A stretch of DNA of 64,000 nt from Hymenopus coronatus. Taxonomy: Eukaryota > Arthropoda > Insecta > Mantodea > Hymenopodidae. Shown piece after piece: positions 29,370-38,509 of the stretch. Every line of letters begins with the position of its first letter. Positions within the stretch are counted from its first letter, which is position 1. Location of the stretch: contig CM060883.1 of assembly GCA_030762935.1 (NCBI GenBank), forward strand, positions 94,904,501 to 94,968,500. The letters run 5' to 3'. Under the pieces are notes generated by a model. It was not told the DNA's origin, did no database searches, and was given only the letters and a program-made list of their open reading frames with translations. A program made the translations under genes and the position numbers.

Positions 29370-29460
29370 CAGAGGTGGAAATGGCTCAGTCCTAACGTGT
29401 TCCGATTGAAACTCAGTCTGCTCGTCGCGTAGGTTTGAGCCCAGTAACCGGCACAGATTA
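29370..29460 (+). repeat. tRNA-like segment, possible SINE head
   Basis: TGGCTCAGT at 29382 resembles an RNA polymerase III A box, and GGTTTGAGCCC at 29432 resembles a B box. They are about 50 bp apart, as in tRNA-derived SINEs. No good cloverleaf was found and no tail or target duplication is visible. It could be the head of a decayed SINE or a tRNA pseudogene. Confidence 0.4.
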
Positions 29461-29494
29461 TTTTAAATTTTGTTTTCAGTTCATATTATAAAGA

Positions 29495-30310
29495 AAACAA
29501 ATTCTAATACTTTGTGAGGACCCCATTATTTGCTATCAGTGCCCTCGATCTTTGGGGCATGGAATCCACTAGCGTTTGAAAATAAGTAATGTCTTCTGCT
29601 AGTGTCTGTCATGGCACACCAGAGTTGTGTAGCATTATTCAATCTGGGACCTCGAGAAAACCTCAGCATTACTTTCGCTCAAACATGCTCAATTGGGTTG
29701 AAATCTGCTGACTTTGGAGGCCACGGAATCTGCTCTAAGATATTAATGTGCTCCGAAAACCACTTTTCAACTTTGTGGACCGAATGAGTATCCTGTTGGA
29801 ATGTAATAGCACCTTCTTGGGTAGATGGAAGCAGAACATGTTCTAGAATTTCAGAATAGGTTTCCTCATTCAGCTTTCCATGAACACGTTCCAGCATACC
29901 TGCACCTTCCCGAGATATCCATGCCCAAGCAGTAACGCTCGTTCGACCACTCCTTGCACGAGTGGCCAAATAGCGCATATCTTATCGAGTACCACTAGGC
30001 CTGTAAACAAACACAGTCGAATTGGCATCTGCAGTATAGAACGTAGCTTCGTCAGAGAAAACTACTTCGCTCCAATCGAAGTTCTCGTACTGCAGTAAAT
30101 GCCAACCTGCCAATTTTGTGGGCTTCAGTTAGCACTTCCTTTACTGCCGCACTCTATGTCGAATTCCGGCATCTTTACAGCTAACCGTCCGTGCACTAAC
30201 TACCTGGGCCTTGTATTCAGCGGACCTGTTTCGACCTCCGTCATGAGATCGGTAGATACACGCGAGCGACCAGTGCTCTCTTCCTTGCAGAATACCTTCC
30301 TCTATATTTC
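29495..30310 (-). pseudogene. Degenerate Tc1-like transposase
   Basis: Relic of a cut-and-paste DDE transposase of the Tc1 family. Reading the minus strand, the first catalytic region WSEVVFSDEATF lies near 30065-30035. It is followed by the central AWAWISREGAGMLERVHGK, the second catalytic Asp in FQQDTHSVH (about 29795-29769), and the Glu in WPPKSADFNPIEHV (about 29718-29679). The second Asp and the Glu are separated by 33 residues, one fewer than the usual 34. In-frame stops follow GTR (about 29981) and EHV, where a Trp codon is expected. The reading continues as LNNATQLW toward 29510. A frameshift occurs near 30100, and the DNA-binding N terminus is missing at the right edge. The longest intact piece is 99 codons. 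It cannot be active. Confidence 0.88.
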
Positions 30311-30812
30311 AAGGTAATCACTACTGCTGTCACGTGGTACTAGTTTCCAATGACGATGTTATACTTTTCTACTGCCAAAGAACTTATTCGTTTTTTTTTC
30401 TGAATGCACAAAATCAAATTTTATAGGCAAAAGATGCAAGAGTATGATGATGATACAATGAACGATCTTCCATGATGAAATAGCGAATAATTTAGGAACA
30501 ATCTTGTGCGCGACAAAGACTGGAATGGAAATTCATCAATTGCTTTGGAGGAGTTGAAAGCAAATATTCATAGCAGAATTCAGAAGAAAACGGTGTTTCA
30601 CTTTGGACATGAAGACCTCAAAGTGACAGTGACATCTTGGCTCAGATCTTTGCGGTAGAAGAGTATAATATGTGTACTAAGTGACAATAAATACCTTGAT
30701 AGCAATGACGATTACTTTGAGAAATAAAGTAAGGTAGTGTAACTTTGTAAATAATGTTTATGTTGATAATTTTCATTATTATTAGTTATGCCAAATCGTC
30801 TGTCACTTTCTG
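30305..30812 (+). mobile_element. Mariner-derived foldback element, copy a (left end truncated)
   Basis: Related to the elements at 32901 and 35341. It keeps the inner left arm (AAGGTAATCAC, GTCACGTGGTA, GATGTTATACTTTTCTACTG), the central DNA-binding coding remnant (TTTATAGGCAAAAGATGC), and the right arm ending CGTCTGTCACTTTCTG at about 30812. The outer left arm is missing, and the Tc1 relic abuts at about 30305. Frames are broken throughout. The remnant of the transposase C terminus reads GTGACATCTTGGCTCAG near 30630. Confidence 0.8.
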
Positions 30813-31200
30813 TATAGCCCTCGCAGTAATCCGGCTTATTTTCCGAGTCATGTTTTCATTCATTGTCTGTTATGATGAAGTTGTATGTTGGAAGAATAAA
30901 CAAAGAACTAAAGTTTTATGGGGCAAGACAAGGAATACTTTAGCGTTAGCTACCCACTGTATAGCACGTCGGTAAGATAAAATCTTAAAGCATGCGACAT
31001 TGCCTCCTAACCTATTTTGGCGTAGGCCAGTATGTTACTTTGCTCCTGACTAATCCACGCTCACCAGGAGCCTCTTATTCATGTACCTACATTGAAAATA
31101 ATATAATTGTATACATAAGAGCTGAGCAATAATGTCCACATCTTGGTTCTATGTTTTCAAACACCTTATATAATCACTTAATGATTCAAGAATCTTATAT
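30813..31200. other. Unassigned low-copy sequence
   Basis: About 390 bp holding one plus-strand open frame of 73 codons that begins inside the preceding transposon arm (30754). It has no recognisable domain and no coding character, so it is not called a gene. Nothing else was seen. Confidence 0.4.
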
Positions 31201-31204
31201 ACCT

Positions 31205-31330
31205 GACATCAAAAAATCAGGGGACCCTAAAACCTATATTTCCATGAAATCTCGACATCGAATTTTCTGTGGAATGTACGAGCCTTCTCTATTACTGTGT
31301 ACTAGGAGAAAAAGTAAAACTGGCTAATAT
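31205..31330 (+). repeat. Dispersed element X, copy 2 (right-hand fragment)
   Basis: Only the part right of the (CA)n position remains: GGGGACCCTAAAACCTATAT, TTTCCATGAAATCTCGACAT, CGAATTTTCTGTGGAATGTA, TTACTGTGTACTAGGAGAAA. It matches 58252-58350 and 58813-58915 in order. Confidence 0.7.
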
Positions 31331-31419
31331 ACATAAGAAAATGTAACTTGTTTCTCTTCAGAATACAGATTCTGGGCATTCAAAAATTATGTGGCCGTAT
31401 ATGTTATTCACCAAGATAT

Positions 31420-31431
31420 TAAATATATATG

Positions 31432-31473
<42 letters not shown>

Positions 31474-31476
31474 CAC
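31420..31476. repeat. (TA)n-rich microsatellite
   Basis: Imperfect TATA repeat with ATGTATA and ATACATA interruptions, directly left of the DUF4817-type element. Tc1/mariner-superfamily elements insert at TA, so a TA repeat is a plausible target. Confidence 0.85.
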
Positions 31477-31486
31477 ACATATGCAT

Positions 31487-32239
31487 ATACAAGGTGATTC
31501 AAAAATACTCTTACAAAATTCCTGACATCGAAACAAGAAAATATGTTCATATAAACTATGCTGTCAAACGCTTTGTTTTCGTGTTATCAACATAATAACT
31601 TCATTTATTTATGCACTCATTCACAGAAGGATTTGACCCATTTTACCGTGCCATTTTGTCCTTGTGTTGCCATGGCTACTTGTTAACATTTATGAGATGT
31701 GTAATACATTGCCCCAGCACATCTTACAAGTACTGTCTACATTCAGAACACTCTCCCAGACTTATTAGAAAATGTGCCTCTGCAATGAAAGGAAACATGT
31801 GGGTTATGCATTATGGGTGTCCAGCACATTATAGTCTCGTTGTTTGAGATGCACTGGCTAGTATAGGTTTAGAGGGAGCAGCTGCACGATCTCAATCTTT
31901 AGGGAGCGCCTTAAAACATTGATATATGGAGCAGACATTCTGGAAGAAAAAATTCTTACTTTAGGTGTCATGTTAGGCTGTGAAATCATACACCACTGAC
32001 GGAGAGTGTTTGACAATCCACGTTTCGACGAGTATATGCGTGTCTAGAGGCAAGAGGAGGACATTGGGATAATTTCTGTTAGTGATATTTGTGTGGAACA
32101 CCTTCTAACAAGCTGAAAACGTCAAAAATAGAATAATGTGTCACTTTAAAATGTTTTCTTTGATAGCATTTTAATCTCAATAAATCAAGAACATGTGTGT
32201 TTTAAGACATGTGTTAATAATCTTGAATTGCTCTGTATG
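31487..32239 (+). mobile_element. Internally deleted transposon with DUF4817-type transposase remnant
   Basis: The plus-strand frame from 31611 contains MWVMHYGCPAHYSLVV near 31797-31844. Transposases annotated as DUF4817-containing (HTH plus DDE, Tc1/mariner-like) commonly show MWFMHDGAPAHFSLVVR here. The catalytic Asp of the MHDG motif is Tyr in this copy, and the following Arg codon is a stop (TGA). Beyond it DALAS, GADILEEKILTL and C-terminal fragments continue with stops and frameshifts. Imperfect inverted ends are visible: ATACAAGGTGATTCAAAAAT at 31487 against the complement of ATCTTGAATTGCTCTGTAT at 32221-32239. The length of about 750 bp is short for the family, and the N-terminal half is missing. 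Dead relic. Confidence 0.72.
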
Positions 32240-32298
32240 TATCTTATCATTTTCTTTCTTTACCAATGTGGGTAGTAAACTTATTTTAATATAAGGAA

Positions 32299-32304
32299 CA
32301 TTAC
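32299..32304 (-). other. Splice donor of the IR exon
   Basis: Minus-strand CAG/GTAATG after residues TIFQ. The intronic reading frame stops nine codons later. Homology to IR M3 breaks exactly here, as expected if M3 continues in the next exon. Confidence 0.7.
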
Positions 32305-32847
32305 CTGAAAAATAGTATTGACGGCAAAACAATGAATAACCCAGCTAAGAAAGAATATACGTAAAGGGTAGCTTTGAGGAACCAGAGCAGCAGATGAAGC
32401 TAGGGTGACGATCCAGGAAGTGGCCACACAGTTAGGTAGATGGAGCCAATAATTACTGTCCCGAGCTGCCGATCCAAGGAGGCGAAGTGTGACACCAGCC
32501 AGCAACACCGTTATCAGCACGGCGAGCCATGCCAGTGGTGTAAACACCCGCACAGTACCGAGCCAGCGTGGGTATGGGGGTGCTCTTGCCACGAACCATG
32601 TGAAGCGGTCAGTGAAATACGTTCGTGAAACTGCAAACACAAGTCGATCCTTGAGTTTGGCTAGCAGGCTGGCAAATGCTACATCCGCTACCCCTGACAG
32701 TAAGTCAGCGCGCAGTCCTGTCCACGTCCCATTGTCCAAACGTACACCTCCTCTTTCATCTCCAGGAGGTACTCTCAGATGGAGTGTTGCTCCCATATAC
32801 CTTGCCATGCATTTTAGCATTCGTATTTCAAAGCCGTCTGCATCGCT
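32305..32847 (-). CDS. Ionotropic receptor (IR) internal exon: end of S1 ligand-binding lobe, M1, pore loop, start of M3
   Basis: The exon encodes 181 codons between an acceptor (TTTCACTTTATGTTGCAG, exon begins AGCGATGC at 32847) and a donor (TTTTTCAG/GTAATG at 32305/32304). Both junctions are phase 0. IRs are divergent ionotropic glutamate receptors that act as ligand-gated cation channels in insect chemosensory and other neurons. Residues 1-24 (DGFEIRMLKCMARYMG) match the S1 lobe. Residues 39-92 (NGTWTGLRADLLSGVADVAF, then SRTYFTDRFTWFVARAPPYP) match the conserved IR core. A hydrophobic M1 lies at about 105-124, a pore-loop region at about 140-157, and PLRIFFLSWVI opens M3 near 161. The position of the iGluR glutamate-binding Arg is not cleanly conserved (LKDRLVFAVS), as in many divergent IRs. 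There is no stop or frameshift. The exon is GC-richer than its surroundings. The preceding and following exons are not in the window, so it may be an orphan exon or part of a gene with very long introns. An open frame reads past both splice sites (32281-32868), but its ends are intronic. Confidence 0.88.
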
Positions 32848-32866
32848 CTGCAACATAAAGTGAAAC
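32848..32866 (-). other. Splice acceptor and pyrimidine-rich tract of the IR exon
   Basis: On the minus strand the bases before the exon read TGTTTCACTTTATGTTGCAG, ending in AG, with the open frame entering in phase 0. The conserved S1 sequence starts immediately after. The in-frame Met codons upstream (MFHFMLQ) lie inside this acceptor and are not a start. Confidence 0.75.
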
Positions 32867-32900
32867 ATTAATATTAAATGAAGCGATAAACATTAAATTT

Positions 32901-33546
32901 CCAGAAAGTGACAGACGATTTGCGATAACTAAATGATAACGAAAGTTATCAACACAAAACTTTATTTACAAAGTTACAGTACCTTACTCAATTTCTCAAC
33001 CCAATCTACATTCCATCAAGACATTTATTGTCACGTGGTAGCACTTTTTCAATGCCGATGTTATACTTTTCTACCGCCAAGAACTTGTTCGATTTTTGGA
33101 CGCTCAAAATGTTCGACCAATCGAACTTTATAGGCAAATAACGCAAGTATATGATGATAATACAATTAACGAATCTTCAGTGAGGAAATGGCGCATAATT
33201 TACGAGTAATCAAGGAAGAACCAGTGTGTAGATAAAGACCGGTGTGGAAGTTCATCAATCGTTATGGAGGAGTTGAATGCAAATGTTGATAAAAGAATTC
33301 AGAAAAACCGGTGTTTCACTTTGGACACCGTACATGACTTTTTAGATGGAAAAGGTTTGCCAACCGATGAAGTCTTCAAAGTGAGAGTGACATCTTGGCT
33401 CATATCTTTAGCGGTGAAAAACCGCTACCACGTGACAATAAATACCTTGATAGCAATGACGATTACGTTGTAACTTTGTAAATAAAGTTTTGTGTTGACA
33501 ACTTTCGTTAGTGTCTAGTTATGCCAAATGATGTGTCACTTTCTGG
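32901..33546 (+). mobile_element. Mariner-derived foldback MITE, copy b
   Basis: A non-autonomous element of about 646 bp. The left arm CCAGAAAGTGACAGACGATT, AACGAAAGTTATCAACACAA and TTATTGTCACGTGGTAGC is matched in inverted orientation by the right arm, which ends GATGTGTCACTTTCTGG. The inverted repeat runs about 140 bp. The interior keeps mariner-type N-terminal HTH coding sequence on the plus strand (NVRPIELYRQITQVYDDN, SSVRKWR, near 33108-33208), then VDKRIQKNRCFTL (about 33285-33325) and C-terminal VTSWLISLAV (about 33390-33415). LVPRDNKYLDSNDDYV lies in another frame. The catalytic DDE/D core is deleted. The right edge shares ATGGT with the outside of copy c. The left edge lies 54 bp upstream of the IR exon. 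Confidence 0.85.
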
Positions 33547-34021
33547 ATGGTGTTCGCAATTAAAATGCATTCTTGTTGCCCAAACTGCTGCTTCATATGT
33601 GATTAGTACGTATGCTGTTGTGGTGGCTACTGAGTGAGTACTTCAGTGAGAGTCTCAGAATATTGGTCCTAACGAAACCCCTGTTTACTATCTCTCCTAC
33701 TCCTTCCATATAAACTCTCCATTAATAATGCATATAGGCATGTGGGAAATTATATTTCTCGTAACGTTTCAAAAGTAAAGTCCACAAATTATCAAAAGTA
33801 CCTATTACACATCTTGTAATTGACAGTTTAACGCTATTTAACTAAGACTTATTGCGTCTATTATGTTTCTTAACGCAATTTTGTTGTTGTTCATTACAAT
33901 TCTAGTTATAACTCTGAGACTGTTCTTCAGATTAATTATTCAAAAATGGCACAACCTGTGCTCAAAAATGTTTGTCTATACAATTTAGGATATATTGGAA
34001 CTTTATCTGTACCTTTCACCA
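33547..34021. other. Unassigned low-copy sequence
   Basis: About 475 bp, AT-rich in its right half. No open frame above 60 codons, tandem repeat or recognisable exon on either strand. The minus strand was checked for the missing upstream IR exon, and none was seen. Confidence 0.45.
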
Positions 34022-34029
34022 AACCTTGA

Positions 34030-34206
34030 TTACTCGTAAATTATGCGCCATTTCCTCACTGAAGATTCGTTAATTGTATTATCATCATATACTTGCGTTA
34101 TTTGCCTATAAAGTTCGATTGGTCGAACATTTTGAGCGTCCAAAAATCGAACCTTAAGTACTTCTTTCAAGCAGATTAAAACTTCTGCACAACCTGATGC
34201 CTTCAT
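34030..34206 (-). pseudogene. Mariner-type transposase N-terminal fragment
   Basis: Minus-strand coding fragment of 58 codons from a Met at 34206: MKASGCAEVLICLKEVLKVR, then NVRPIELYRQITQVYDDN and SSVRKWRIIYE before a stop. This is the first helix-turn-helix part of insect mariner-like transposases, which bind the element's terminal repeats. It is nearly identical in DNA to the central part of foldback copy b (33095-33210), but continues further upstream, so it derives from a fuller-length parent. The catalytic domain is absent, and element X copy 3 abuts it at about 34207. The longer open frame to 34458 runs into a (TG)n tract and is not coding. Confidence 0.75.
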
Positions 34207-34347
34207 TTTACTTTCTCTACACGTACTATGTATACTGTGAATGGAGAAGATATTGTATTGCACCCAAATATTCGATACCGAGATTTCACCGGAAATAGAT
34301 GTTTTGAGACCTCCTGAATAAAAATTAATCATTTTTAGAAACATGTT

Positions 34348-34420
<73 letters not shown>

Positions 34421-34975
34421 GCGCAGAGCCCAATAACGAAAAGTCGGTTAATCACCAAACTTGATATTTAAGTTTGGTATCTTCCAAGGATGCGACGCCA
34501 AGATTTTCAGGAAAATTCCCCCACTTCAACTACCTTTTACATGGAAAAAAAAATCGAAAATTTTAATTTTTTCAAAAGTAGCTCTAACGATTTTGATTAA
34601 AATGTCGTGTATAACGATATTTACATGACAAATAAAATGTATATCTTAAGTTTTCTGGGAATAGCCTCTGAATGATTTTGCTCGATATTGCATAACTGGT
34701 AAACCGTAAGAGAGGGACAAAAACTTACTATGCAAAAAAAAAAAAAAAAAAAAAAAAAAAATGTAGATATCTGCAAAATACACGATGTATGGCATATACA
34801 TCTTTTTTCGTGGATTGGATCATTTTCGAGATAATCGTTGCTATTGGTTTCAGTTTTAAAATACTTAAAACTTCTCTCATACAGGAACTTGTCAACATGA
34901 CCACGCAAAGAAACGGATTTCAATGCCATAGCAACCACATTTTAAAACATTTGATTGTCGGTTTAGCCTAGTATA
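34207..34975 (-). repeat. Dispersed element X, copy 3 (inverted)
   Basis: Reverse-complement copy. Read on the plus strand: TTTCTCTACACGTACTATGT, TTGCACCCAAATATTCGATA, GAGATTTCACCGGAAATAGA, (TG)n at 34350-34418, CCAAACTTGATATTTAAGTT, GGATGCGACGCCAAGATTTT, AACTACCTTTTACATGG, CTCTAACGATTTTGATTAAA, AAACCGTAAGAGAGGGACAA, 28 A, then CTCTCATACAGGAACTTG and AACATTTGATTGTCGG. These match copies 1, 4 and 5 in inverted order, over about 770 bp. Confidence 0.8.
34350..34418 (+). repeat. (TG)n microsatellite, 69 bp, in element X copy 3
   Basis: Perfect TG repeat at the same position in X as the CA tracts at 28634 and 58740, seen on the other strand because the copy is inverted. Confidence 0.95.
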
Positions 34976-35340
34976 ATCCCTTATTTCCCTCCTACTTATA
35001 AGGAACTAAGTAATAAGACCGTTTCGGTTAATATTTATCTCGATTAGCATGAAGTAGATAGAAGAACAAGCGTATTACAAATGAGTTTCTTACAGGGATG
35101 TAAAGAAATGCATGGAACTCATCAGATTTTTTCTCGTTATTTAGGAAGCTCATTAAACTTTCTGACCTTGATGATATTCCAGTCACGTGTTGGATGATAT
35201 CAAGAACACTATTTGCTAATTTATAGGGTTATCTGCTGTAGCTAGAGTTATGGATCAAATTATATAATGAAACTGAGCAGGCTAGATCGTTATCGACTTG
35301 AGGAATTCCAATCCTGCCGAAATTGTAGCACTATACAAGA
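34976..35340. other. Unassigned low-copy sequence
   Basis: About 365 bp with no convincing open frame, repeat or RNA. A 5' portion of the 84-codon plus-strand frame beginning at 35267 lies here, but the rest runs into the foldback element, so it is not called. Confidence 0.4.
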
Positions 35341-35976
35341 CCATCCAGAAAGTGACAGACCATTCAGCATAAGCAAACGTTCAACACAAAACTTAACAGT
35401 ACCTTACTCTATTTCTCAAGGTAACCACTATTACTATCAAGGTATTTATTGTCCCGTGGCACTGGTTTTTCAATGCAGACGTTACACTCTTCTATCACCA
35501 AAGATCAGAGCCAGGATGTAAGACATTGCGAACTTTTTTCACCCAAAAGTCATGTCCAAAGTAAAACACCGTTTTTTTCTTGATTTATTTATTAACATTT
35601 GCTTTCAACTCCTCCATAACGAATAATGAACTCCCACTCCGGTCTTTATCGTACACACTGGTTCTTCCTTGATTACTCGTTAATTATGCGTCATTTCCGT
35701 ACTGAAGACTCGCTCATTCTATTATCACCTTACACTTGTGTTATCTGCCAATAACATTCGATTGATCTAAAATTTGGTGCAATAAAAAAACTTGCTAAAG
35801 AAAAACCTAATAAGTTCCTTGGCGTTAGAAAAATATAACATGTGCATTGAAAAACTGGTACCACGTGACAGTAAATATCTTGACAGAATGGTGATAACGT
35901 TGAGAAATAGAGGAAGGTTTTGTGTTGATAACTTCCGTTATTGTTTAGTTATGTCAAATCGTCTGTCACTTTCTGG
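35341..35976 (-). mobile_element. Mariner-derived foldback MITE, copy c (interior inverted relative to copies a and b)
   Basis: Starts CCATCCAGAAAGTGACAG at 35341 and ends CTGTCACTTTCTGG at 35976. The inverted arms run about 190 bp, longer than in copy b, because both ends contain the transposase C-terminal region: CNVCIEKPVPRDNKYLD on the minus strand from the left arm, and YNMCIEKLVPRDSKYLD on the plus strand from 35843. The HTH remnant (TAATTATGCGTCATTTCCG, 35684) runs on the minus strand, opposite to copies a and b. The DDE core is missing. It is non-autonomous and would need a mariner transposase supplied elsewhere. Confidence 0.83.
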
Positions 35977-36149
35977 TTCACCTTCATATTTTCATTTTTA
36001 AGAAACTCTGATACAATTTTTTTTCTTCTCTGGTCCTTTGATTTAATTTATAAGAATTACAAATTACATTTTGTTTGCTGGAAAAAGTTAAAACGTGCAT
36101 TCCTCTAGTCTTGGGTTTGAACTCACCGTAAAGCCTTACGTATAGTAAT
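35977..36149. other. Unassigned sequence with a weak B-box-like motif
   Basis: Contains GGTTTGAACTC at 36114, similar to a polymerase III B box, but no matching A box. Possibly a SINE trace or the far left part of element X. Nothing else seen. Confidence 0.25.
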
Positions 36150-36705
36150 GTGTTATTGAATTTTGTTAATTCTAAGTGTGGTATAGTTCAGAGATGTCTG
36201 ACGTGCAACATTCACATGACTTGCTCTACATCTCTGCAACAAATTATTGTTAAAAAGCTTATGCTTCATTTATTTCATGCTAATCGAGAAATAATAAACA
36301 GAAATAGTCTTATTGCTTCCTTCCTTGTAAGTAAAAGTGAAATAAGGGAGTACCTTAGTTTAAAGTGATAGTCAAAACGTCGTTGCTATGTGACTGAAGT
36401 TCCTTTGATTGTATGGACAGGAGTTGACAAATTCCTGTATGAGAAAAGTTTCCAAAACTGAAACAAAAAACAAGGAACATTCTAAAACGATTATGGTTTA
36501 GCGGTTATGCAATATTCCGTAAAATTCATTCAGAATAAAGTAGTCTTCAGAGGCTATTCCCAAGAAATTCAAGATATACTCCTTATTCGTCAGGAAAATC
36601 TATTTCATATACGATATTTTAATCAAAATCGTTAGATAAATCAAATTGTTTGAAAAAAAGTTCTATGTAAAGGGTAGTTTGGGGTGGGGGTAATTTTTTG
36701 AAAAT
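36150..36705 (+). repeat. Dispersed element X, copy 4, left half
   Basis: Most complete left part of element X here. It begins around TAATTCTAAGTGTGGTATAG, then CATTCACATGACTTGCTCTA (36211), CAACAAATT, TTCATGCTAATCGAGAAAT, AAACAGAAATAGTC (36297) and CTTCCTTGTAAGTAAAAG (36319), followed by GACAAATTCCTGTATGAG, CAGAGGCTATTCCCAAGAAA and TATGTAAAGGGTAGTTTGGG. The segment 36211-36303 resembles one unit of the 101-bp satellite. The copy breaks at GAAAATC, where the A/C-rich array begins. About 80-100 bp present in other copies (TCGCATCC through GTTTTTGAGC) are missing at the junction. Confidence 0.8.
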
Positions 36706-38440
36706 CACACACACAGACACAGGCACAGACACACACGGACAAGCACACACAGACACAAACACACATATACAGACAGACACACAGACACACACAGACACAA
36801 AAAGACACACACAGACACACAAAAACACAGACACACACAGACACACACACAAACAGACACTCACAGATACATACAGATAGACACACAAATACACAGATAC
36901 TCACGGTTACACAAATATAGACACAAAATACACTTAAATACACACAGAAAACACAAATACAAACAGATACACAAGATACAAACAGATACACACAAACACA
37001 CACAGATACACACAGATACACACAAATACACACAGATACACACAAATACACACAAATACACACAGCTACACACAAATACACACAGATACACACAGATACA
37101 CACAGATACATACACATGCACAAAGATACACACAAATACACACAAATACACACAGATAAACACATATACACACATATACACACAGATACACACAAATACA
37201 CACAGATACACACAGATACAAACAAATGCACATAGATATACAAAGATACACACAGATACACACATATACACACAAATACACACATATACACACGGATACA
37301 CACAGATACAAACATATGCACACATATACACACACAAATACACACATATACACACGGCTACACACAGATACACACATATGCACACATATACACACATATA
37401 CACATATATACACAAAGATACACACAGATACACACATATACACACAGACGCACACATATACACATAGATACAAACAGATACACACAGACACATACCAATA
37501 CACACAAATACACACAGATACACAAAATTACACACAAATACACACAAATACACACACAAATACACACAGGTACCCACAGATACATACAAATACACACAGA
37601 TACACACAAATACACACAGATACACACGCAGACGCACACAGAAACACACAAATAAACACAGTCACACACAGATACACACACAAACACACACAGAGACACA
37701 AAAATACACACAGATATACATAGACAATACAGACACACACAATCAAACACAGATACCCAAACAGACACACACAGGCTCTCACAGAATCACACAGAGTCAC
37801 ACACACCTACACTCAGACACATACAGACACACACAGACAGACAGATACTCAAACACACATACAGACACACAAAGAATCACACAGATATACACACAGACAC
37901 ACAGACAAATACAGACACACACAGATATATACAGACACCTACAAATACACACACCTACAAATACACACATACACACATAGATACACAATCAGACACACAC
38001 AGACACATTAAGACACACATACAAATACGCACATAGAAGCACACAGATAGACACCGATACTCACAGATACACATAGGCACACACAGACAAACACAGAACT
38101 ACACAGAATCACAGTGACACACAGACACACAGATACACAGACATAAACAGACATACACAAACACAGATATACAGATACACACAGACAACCACACAGATAC
38201 ACACAGACACAAAGAGACTCATACAGATACACATAGATATATACAGATACACACAAATACACACAGGTATACACAGGCACATACAGACACACACAAACAG
38301 ATCAAAAAGACACACACAGATACATACAGACACACATAAATACACACAGACACACAGAGATACACATTGATACACACAGACACACACAATACATACAGAT
38401 GCACACACAGATAAAAACCGACACACATAGATACACACAG

Positions 38441-38509
<69 letters not shown>

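Noticed and set aside
32281..32304. C-terminal extension VMFLILK of the IR open frame
   Set aside because: It lies after a canonical donor CAG/GTAATG and departs from IR M3. It is intron read-through.
32440..32863. Plus-strand open frames of 60-124 codons opposite the IR exon
   Set aside because: They are shadows of the minus-strand coding exon, which has recognisable IR features and splice sites.
34030..34458. 142-codon minus-strand frame including a run of Thr-His repeats
   Set aside because: Only the last 58 codons are mariner-derived. The rest is read-through of element X and its (TG)n tract.
28051..36705. Search for the neighbouring IR exons (S1 start; M3-S2) on the minus strand
   Set aside because: No frame with the expected motifs was found. 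The sequence is accounted for by transposon relics and element X or is non-coding.
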